Of a DNA stretch of 64,000 nt, positions 59,383-64,000 are shown in pieces. The notes under the pieces were generated by a model, which saw only the letters and a program-made list of their open reading frames with translations, did not search any database and had not been told where the DNA came from. The translations under genes were made by a program, and so were the position numbers. Positions within the stretch are counted from its first letter, which is position 1; each line of letters opens with the position of its first letter. Source of the stretch: Rossellomorea sp. AcN35-11 (GTDB lineage: Bacteria > Bacillota > Bacilli > Bacillales > Bacillaceae_B); contig CP128835.1 of assembly GCA_030388825.1 (NCBI GenBank), positions 1,346,001-1,410,000 on the forward strand. Reading direction: 5' to 3'.

Positions 59383-61425
59383 TTACAACAAGAGCCGGGA
59401 CAAGGGGCCTGTCCCCCCATCCCATACCAATCCGATATTATTATCGGTTTCCACTATGGAAGACTCGTTAATAGGCTGATAACGGATCGTTTCCTTCCAG
59501 ACATAGTCAGAAGGGAAGTGACTTTCGTGTTTAACTTGAAACAGATCATACTCGTGAGTACAGCACCTGTAAAGTGTGCGATTGATCCTTTCTCTTGCAT
59601 TCAAGCCGATGATAAATCTCATGATGGCTCCCGAAAAACCTGTGAAGCTCATGTTCTTAATCGGGCTGCTCGTGAACTGATGGATTTTTAATTCTCGTCC
59701 ATCCCCAAAGGTGATTTCAGATTGTACCGATGAAGCTGAATGAACATCTCCTGATAAAATGATGCATTCACCTGGGTTCCATGCTGCTACTTGATGGAGG
59801 AAATCGCTGAATCCCTTCCCATTGTACTTCCACGCTTCTAAATCAAAGTTGCTTTCTACAGGTAACCCGAATGTCCTGAGAGGAAGCAAGTAGTCATGGA
59901 GAAAGTTCTCTATTAACCCGATTCCATAAAGGGGGGAGGGAGATACGATGATCAAGGGTTCCTTTTCGTGCCAGCCGGAAGCTGCCAGTTTAGTCGAGAC
60001 GCGGTTCCATCCCTCCCGGTGTAGAAGATTAGGACTACTGGGTTCTTCATCTATTCGCTTACCGACTTTCAGAGGTTTCGGTTTAATAGCATATCCCCGC
60101 TCAGTCCTTGTATCAAGAAAGACCGCTTTAGGTTTAGTGGGAGTGGTAAAATGCCAGGAATCATAGTCCCACAGGGAATGTACCCATTGAGAGTGGGGAA
60201 GTGATCCGGGAAGAAGAGTGTCCAGGTAGTCCTGTGTAACCTCCCCAAGATGCGTATACGAATTTGGTTCATTTCCCCACCCTTGAAAAAGCCAATAAGA
60301 TGCCAGTCCATTACTGATGACATGTCTCCCTAAAGGGGCGTTCCATACCCGCGTTTTCCAATCCTTTGACAGATTCCAATCATCCGTAAGATCGTGGTCA
60401 TCAAACATCATATAGGTTGGAGTATTGGCCAGTACTCTTCTGACAGAGTATAGAGCCTTCTCTGCCTGGGCCAGTTCCTTCACCTGCTCCTCATAACGCT
60501 GTTGAAGCTTTCGGTATTCGGCTTTATGTTTCCTACCTTGAGGATCTTTATAGGCAAAATAGATATCATTCTTAGCCAAAGCTTCTTGAAAGGTGTCGAA
60601 CATCCTTTCCTTATGAGCCAGCTCCCATAATGATGGGCTCCAAGACATCATATACATGACGGCGTAGTCACTGAAGCTTAACAAATGATTAGCGGCTTTC
60701 ATGGAAGTGAATTGACAGAAATGCTCTGTAATATACTGCCGTCCATTGATTTGTTGAATTCCCTGTCTAAAAGGCTCTTCATTCAAGCGGGTGTCAACCG
60801 CGCCGAGGTCCTCTTCTTGTCCCATCAGTTTCTTGCCGAACCTGGTTATGATGGTGAACAGAGGATCCGCCACATCGTCCGCGTAGATTTGATCACCCAT
60901 TAGAAACAGAGAGGAAGGCCGAGCAGGATGACTATATGAAGAAGCGATGGCCTCGTCCGTTTTCGCTAATACATCTGTTCCCAAACCGTGAAGCTTCCGG
61001 CAGGAACCGTATAGAATATTCGAGGGAATTCCGTCATTAATATAGAAGGTAGGATAGGCGAGGTGTTGATAGACGATTGAATGTGGGTGAGAAGGGGAAA
61101 GGAGGTCAAAGCTTCCCAGGTCCAATGATTCGACCTCATTTTCAAACAATAAATTGTAACCCAATAACTGATCTGTTGGAAAAGATCCGGTTCGGGGAGA
61201 AATCTTCACCAAGCTTATATATACATTCTTTCCGGCTTGAGCTGTCTTAGACTCTGTTTCGCAGTTCATGCTTATATAGTGTAAACTCTGTGACTCCTTT
61301 ACCCGATTGATTTCAACTATCTCCGCTCTAATATCATATGGCTTACTTAACACGATCCAAATGAACACATGTGCCGGCTCAACCCTGCGAACAATCGGGC
61401 CGCACAATATTGTTGGAAACTCCAT
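59383..61425 (-). CDS. PhoD-like metallophosphatase, 680 aa
   Basis: ATG at 61425 after GGGGTGGTGGG; the frame extends upstream to 61512 but without support. N-terminal beta domain about 1-130, then a PhoD-type metallophosphoesterase core: ILYGSCRKLHG, LFLMGDQIYADDVADP, TPTYMMFDDHDLTDDWN, PKAVFLDTRTERG and CIILSGDVHSASS. No signal peptide, so probably cytoplasmic, unlike secreted PhoD. The C-terminal WDGGTGPLSRLLL tail is translated from REP R17. Phosphomonoesterase or phosphodiesterase activity by family; the substrate is unknown. Confidence 0.8.
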   Translation of the reverse strand: MEFPTILCGPIVRRVEPAHVFIWIVLSKPYDIRAEIVEINRVKESQSLHYISMNCETESKTAQAGKNVYISLVKISPRTGSFPTDQLLGYNLLFENEVESLDLGSFDLLSPSHPHSIVYQHLAYPTFYINDGIPSNILYGSCRKLHGLGTDVLAKTDEAIASSYSHPARPSSLFLMGDQIYADDVADPLFTIITRFGKKLMGQEEDLGAVDTRLNEEPFRQGIQQINGRQYITEHFCQFTSMKAANHLLSFSDYAVMYMMSWSPSLWELAHKERMFDTFQEALAKNDIYFAYKDPQGRKHKAEYRKLQQRYEEQVKELAQAEKALYSVRRVLANTPTYMMFDDHDLTDDWNLSKDWKTRVWNAPLGRHVISNGLASYWLFQGWGNEPNSYTHLGEVTQDYLDTLLPGSLPHSQWVHSLWDYDSWHFTTPTKPKAVFLDTRTERGYAIKPKPLKVGKRIDEEPSSPNLLHREGWNRVSTKLAASGWHEKEPLIIVSPSPLYGIGLIENFLHDYLLPLRTFGLPVESNFDLEAWKYNGKGFSDFLHQVAAWNPGECIILSGDVHSASSVQSEITFGDGRELKIHQFTSSPIKNMSFTGFSGAIMRFIIGLNARERINRTLYRCCTHEYDLFQVKHESHFPSDYVWKETIRYQPINESSIVETDNNIGLVWDGGTGPLSRLLL
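59397..59423. repeat. REP-like palindrome R17
   Basis: GGGACAAGGGGCCTGTCCCCCCATCCC inside the last codons of the PhoD-like gene; last copy in the window. Confidence 0.85.
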
Positions 61426-61835
61426 CGTCCCACCACCCCATTCATAAATTACTACCATCCTATTCATCCACTCACCATAACGTGTAAACAAGCTTAGTGA
61501 GGGACGTATCATTATTCATATTGCTCTAAACCTGAATCTGCATGGAGGGTACATATCTAAACATCACGCGGTGATACAAACTCATTTGCATAATCATAAT
61601 CATTTCGTTACCTTCTTCTCATTGAAAGCATACTCGGTGATCAGTATCGGTCATCTGTAGAATGAGGGAGAGGACACTGACGTCATCATCAGGAATTGAA
61701 AGATCAACAAATTGGTTATAGAGATTTAAATTCAGTATTGATATTCGCTTTATAGATGTGGTATATTCTTTTTCGGCTTACAAAAAAGTCGTAATGAGTA
61801 TGATGAAAAAAGTTTTTTATTTTATTATTTAGAAG
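61426..61835. other. Intergenic before tRNA array
   Basis: No gene seen; AT-rich with no evident RNA structure up to the tRNA promoter. Confidence 0.5.
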
Positions 61836-61864
61836 TTGACTTCTGCGAAATCAGATGATATAGT
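61836..61864 (+). promoter_or_regulatory. Promoter of the tRNA operon
   Basis: TTGACT, 17-bp spacer, TATAGT, 37 bases before the first tRNA: close to sigma-A consensus, as expected for stable RNA. Confidence 0.8.
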
Positions 61865-61900
61865 AATACATGTCCTCAAGCGGGACGCCAACAACAATAC

Positions 61901-61975
61901 GGCCCATTGGTCAAGCGGTTAAGACACCGCCCTTTCACGGCGGTAACACGGGTTCGAATCCCGTATGGGTCACCA
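61901..61975 (+). tRNA. tRNA-Glu (TTC)
   Basis: Cloverleaf with anticodon loop CTTTCAC, GGTTCGAATCC T arm, CCA encoded. Confidence 0.95.
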
Positions 61976-61979
61976 ATAT

Positions 61980-62055
61980 GGAGGATTAGCTCAGCTGGGA
62001 GAGCATCTGCCTTACAAGCAGAGGGTCGGCGGTTCGATCCCGTCATCCTCCACCA
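61980..62055 (+). tRNA. tRNA-Val (TAC)
   Basis: Anticodon loop CTTACAA; GGTTCGATCC T arm; CCA encoded. Confidence 0.95.
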
Positions 62056-62140
62056 AAGATTTTTGCGGAAGTAAAATATCTTTCCTTACACTGCTTCTGT
62101 GAAGTAAGCTTCCATTAAGACTTCATCTGAAGGTGAATAT

Positions 62141-62216
<76 letters not shown>

Positions 62217-62239
62217 TTTGGTTTCTATTATATGTAGAT

Positions 62240-62315
62240 GAGCCATTAGCTCAGTTGGTAGAGCATCTGACTTTTAATCAGAGGGTCGAAGGTTCGAGTC
62301 CTTCATGGCTCACCA
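62240..62315 (+). tRNA. tRNA-Lys (TTT)
   Basis: Anticodon loop CTTTTAA; GAGCCAT/ATGGCTC acceptor; CCA encoded. Confidence 0.95.
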
Positions 62316-62356
62316 TTGATTTTCGTGAAAGAGCGAATATCTACCATTTATATCAT

Positions 62357-62441
62357 GCGGGTGTGGCGGAATTGGCAGACGCACCAGACTTAGGATCTGG
62401 CGCCGCAAGGCGTGGGGGTTCAAGTCCCTTCACCCGCACCA
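62357..62441 (+). tRNA. tRNA-Leu (TAG)
   Basis: Class II tRNA with long variable arm; anticodon loop CTTAGGA; CCA encoded. Confidence 0.95.
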
Positions 62442-62449
62442 TTGTTTTT

Positions 62450-62524
62450 GCGGAAGTAGTTCAGTGGTAGAACACCACCTTGCCAAGGTGGGGGTCGCGG
62501 GTTCGAATCCCGTCTTCCGCTCCA
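62450..62524 (+). tRNA. tRNA-Gly (GCC)
   Basis: Anticodon loop TTGCCAA; GCGGAAG/CTTCCGC acceptor; CCA encoded. Confidence 0.95.
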
Positions 62525-62529
62525 GACTA

Positions 62530-62618
62530 GCCGGGGTGGCGGAACTGGCAGACGCACAGGACTTAAAATCCTGCGGTAGGTGACTACCGTACCGGTTCGA
62601 TTCCGGTCCTCGGCACCA
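62530..62618 (+). tRNA. tRNA-Leu (TAA)
   Basis: Class II with variable arm GGTAGGTGACTACC; anticodon loop CTTAAAA; CCA encoded. Confidence 0.95.
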
Positions 62619-62710
62619 AAGATTTTTGTGTAAGCAAAATAATCTTCATTGGTTTTCGTAATCAAAATAAGATACGACAGCGTTCAAACTGTCCGTAATA
62701 CATGCATTTA

Positions 62711-62787
62711 GCGCCCGTAGCTCAATTGGATAGAGCGTTTGACTACGGATCAAAAGGTTAGGGGTTCGACTCCTCTCGGGCGCGCCA
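62711..62787 (+). tRNA. tRNA-Arg (ACG)
   Basis: Anticodon loop CTACGGA; GCGCCCG/CGGGCGC acceptor; CCA encoded. Confidence 0.95.
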
Positions 62788-62794
62788 TATAAAT

Positions 62795-62871
62795 CGGGAA
62801 GTAGCTCAGCTTGGTAGAGCACTTGGTTTGGGACCAAGGGGTCGCAGGTTCGAATCCTGTCTTCCCGACCA
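62795..62871 (+). tRNA. tRNA-Pro (TGG)
   Basis: Anticodon loop TTTGGGA; CGGGAAG/CTTCCCG acceptor; CCA encoded. Confidence 0.95.
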
Positions 62872-62879
62872 CTTCATTT

Positions 62880-62955
62880 GGGGCCTTAGCTCAGCTGGGA
62901 GAGCGCCTGCTTTGCACGCAGGAGGTCAGCGGTTCGATCCCGCTAGGCTCCACCA
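62880..62955 (+). tRNA. tRNA-Ala (TGC)
   Basis: Anticodon loop TTTGCAC; CCA encoded. Confidence 0.95.
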
Positions 62956-62977
62956 ATATTATTCCTGAAAGTTTCGT

Positions 62978-63051
62978 GGCGGTGTAGCTCAGCTGGCTAG
63001 AGCGTACGGTTCATACCCGTGAGGTCGGGGGTTCGATCCCCTCCGCCGCTA
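62978..63051 (+). tRNA. tRNA-Met, elongator (CAT)
   Basis: GGCGGTGTAGCTCAGCTGG start and loop TTCATAC as in the Bacillus elongator tRNA; CCA not encoded (ATTA follows). Confidence 0.9.
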
Positions 63052-63079
63052 TTACTAAATAAATACGTTCGATTTATAA

Positions 63080-63153
63080 GGACCCTTAGCTCAGTTGGTT
63101 AGAGCAGACGGCTCATAACCGTCCGGTCGTAGGTTCGAGTCCTACAGGGTCCA
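63080..63153 (+). tRNA. tRNA-Ile2 (CAT, lysidine type)
   Basis: CAT anticodon, but the body and its place after Met match the Bacillus isoleucine tRNA whose C34 is turned into lysidine by TilS. CCA not encoded. Confidence 0.75.
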
Positions 63154-63161
63154 TTATACAC

Positions 63162-63254
63162 GGAGGAATACCCAAGTCCGGCTGAAGGGATCGGTCTTGA
63201 AAACCGACAGGGGTGTAACAGCCCGCGGGGGTTCGAATCCCCCTTCCTCCTCCA
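63162..63254 (+). tRNA. tRNA-Ser (TGA)
   Basis: Class II with long variable arm; anticodon loop CTTGAAA; CCA encoded. Confidence 0.95.
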
Positions 63255-63276
63255 TATTTTCTATATTCTATATCGT

Positions 63277-63350
<74 letters not shown>

Positions 63351-63436
63351 TACCATTACTGACTCAGGATAGGATATTCTTTTCTTTAATGAGTCACGCA
63401 TGGAATGACAGTTATTTTGCTGGCGCAAAAAACTTT

Positions 63437-63513
63437 GGTCCGGTAGTTCAGTTGGTTAGAATGCCTGCCTGTCACGCAGGAGGTCGCGGGTTCGAGTCCC
63501 GTCCGGACCGCCA
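63437..63513 (+). tRNA. tRNA-Asp (GTC)
   Basis: Anticodon loop CTGTCAC; GGTCCGG/CCGGACC acceptor; CCA encoded. Confidence 0.95.
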
Positions 63514-63548
63514 TTTTCATTTGATAATTTAATCTTCTATTATAATAT

Positions 63549-63624
63549 GGCTCAGTAGCTCAGTTGGTAGAGCAATGGACTGAAAATCCATGTGTCGGCG
63601 GTTCGATTCCGTCCTGAGCCACCA
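63549..63624 (+). tRNA. tRNA-Phe (GAA)
   Basis: Anticodon loop CTGAAAA; CCA encoded. Confidence 0.95.
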
Positions 63625-63660
63625 TTTATACTTAATGACCTTTAAGTATTTCTTTTATTT

Positions 63661-63744
63661 GGAGGGGTAGCGAAGTGGCTAAACGCGGCGGACTGTAAAT
63701 CCGCTCCTTCGGGTTCGGCAGTTCGAATCTGCCCCCCTCCACCA
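63661..63744 (+). tRNA. tRNA-Tyr (GTA)
   Basis: Class II with variable arm; anticodon loop CTGTAAA; CCA encoded. Confidence 0.95.
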
Positions 63745-63768
63745 TTTACATTATTCAATTTAATATGT

Positions 63769-63842
63769 AGGGGCATAGTTTAACGGTAGAACGAAGGTCT
63801 CCAAAACCTTTGGTGTGGGTTCGATTCCTACTGCCCCTGCCA
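63769..63842 (+). tRNA. tRNA-Trp (CCA)
   Basis: Anticodon loop CTCCAAA; AGGGGCA/TGCCCCT acceptor; CCA encoded. Confidence 0.95.
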
Positions 63843-63857
63843 AAGTAATACAGACAT

Positions 63858-63931
63858 GGCGATTGTGGCGAAGTGGTTAACGCACCTGATTGTGGTTCAG
63901 GCATTCGTGGGTTCGATTCCCATCAGTCGCC
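63858..63931 (+). tRNA. tRNA-His (GTG)
   Basis: Anticodon loop TTGTGGT; extra G at -1 pairing with C73; CCA not encoded. Confidence 0.9.
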
Positions 63932-63939
63932 CTTTATAT

Positions 63940-64000
63940 TGGGCTATAGCCAAGCGGTAAGGCATCGCACTTTGACTGCGACATGCGTTGGTTCGAATCC
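63940..64000 (+). tRNA. tRNA-Gln (TTG), cut by window end
   Basis: TGGGCTATAGCCAAGCGG start and anticodon loop CTTTGAC; the 3' part lies beyond the window. Confidence 0.9.

Overview
The window looks like a Bacillaceae chromosome (a Bacillus or Rossellomorea-like, spore-former relative). The evidence is AAGGAGG-type ribosome binding sites, TTG/GTG starts, cre-like sites, YkuD and DUF5317 family proteins, a stage II sporulation protein M-type (DUF95) protein, and a long tRNA array whose order (Val-Thr-Lys-Leu-Gly-Leu-Arg-Pro-Ala-Met-Ile2-Ser-fMet-Asp-Phe...) follows the large Bacillus rRNA-linked tRNA operon. The species cannot be fixed from the sequence alone.

Layout. 0-2.3 kb: small membrane protein, a decayed gene and a small hypothetical. 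2.3-11.6 kb: an AS-48/uberolysin-type circular bacteriocin locus with two different precursor genes (4059 and 6790). It has the maturation/export membrane protein, an ABC ATPase, a DUF95 protein, a small immunity-like peptide, a YIP1-like protein split in two frames, and an HlyD/MacB-type second transporter. It is headed by a divergent TPR regulator (RNPP type) with its own small secreted peptide gene. 11.6-16.2 kb: decayed DNA (ComM-like and glycosyltransferase remnants), a hydrolase and a frameshifted lipoprotein. 16.2-18.9 kb: an RsgA paralogue and a second RNPP regulator/peptide pair. 19.1-27.4 kb: what I regard as the most novel system, a RiPP cluster. It has four tandem, nearly identical 38-residue precursor genes bracketed by a 24-bp perfect inverted repeat, a peptide-arginase-like enzyme, three HxD...H cupin oxygenase-like proteins sharing a YTPFGIH motif, a JmjC/cupin-8 hydroxylase, an unknown 193-residue protein and an MFS exporter.

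27.6-35.6 kb: a 2-hydroxy-acid or carboxylate utilisation island (FAD-linked GlcD-like dehydrogenase, FadR-type regulator with twin operators, TRAP transporter, aminotransferase, RocB-like M20 peptidase). 35.9-50.5 kb: cell-envelope and regulatory genes, including three paralogous HTH-TPR regulators, an L,D-transpeptidase, a secreted metalloprotease and a DUF5317 - 29-residue peptide - GGDEF/HD operon. 51.0-56.5 kb: a giant two-domain amylopullulanase with two cre sites. 57.0-61.4 kb: a REP-associated tyrosine transposase, an amidase, a c-di-GMP-I riboswitch with a 52-residue protein, and a PhoD-like phosphatase. 61.9-64.0 kb: twenty tRNA genes, the last cut by the window end.

Two themes run across the window. 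First, about 17 copies of a 27-bp GGGAC...GGGACAGG...GTCCC palindrome lie only between 27.6 and 59.4 kb, very often at gene 3' ends, and one pair flanks the transposase that probably mobilises them. The bacteriocin and RiPP half carries none. Second, seven otherwise normal genes between 14.9 and 56.5 kb carry frameshifts that all fit single-base insertions (eleven in total, several in runs of 6-8 identical bases). This suggests sequence or assembly error rather than biology for most of them. The two antimicrobial-type loci each sit beside an RNPP regulator plus signal-peptide pair, which suggests cell-density control of both.
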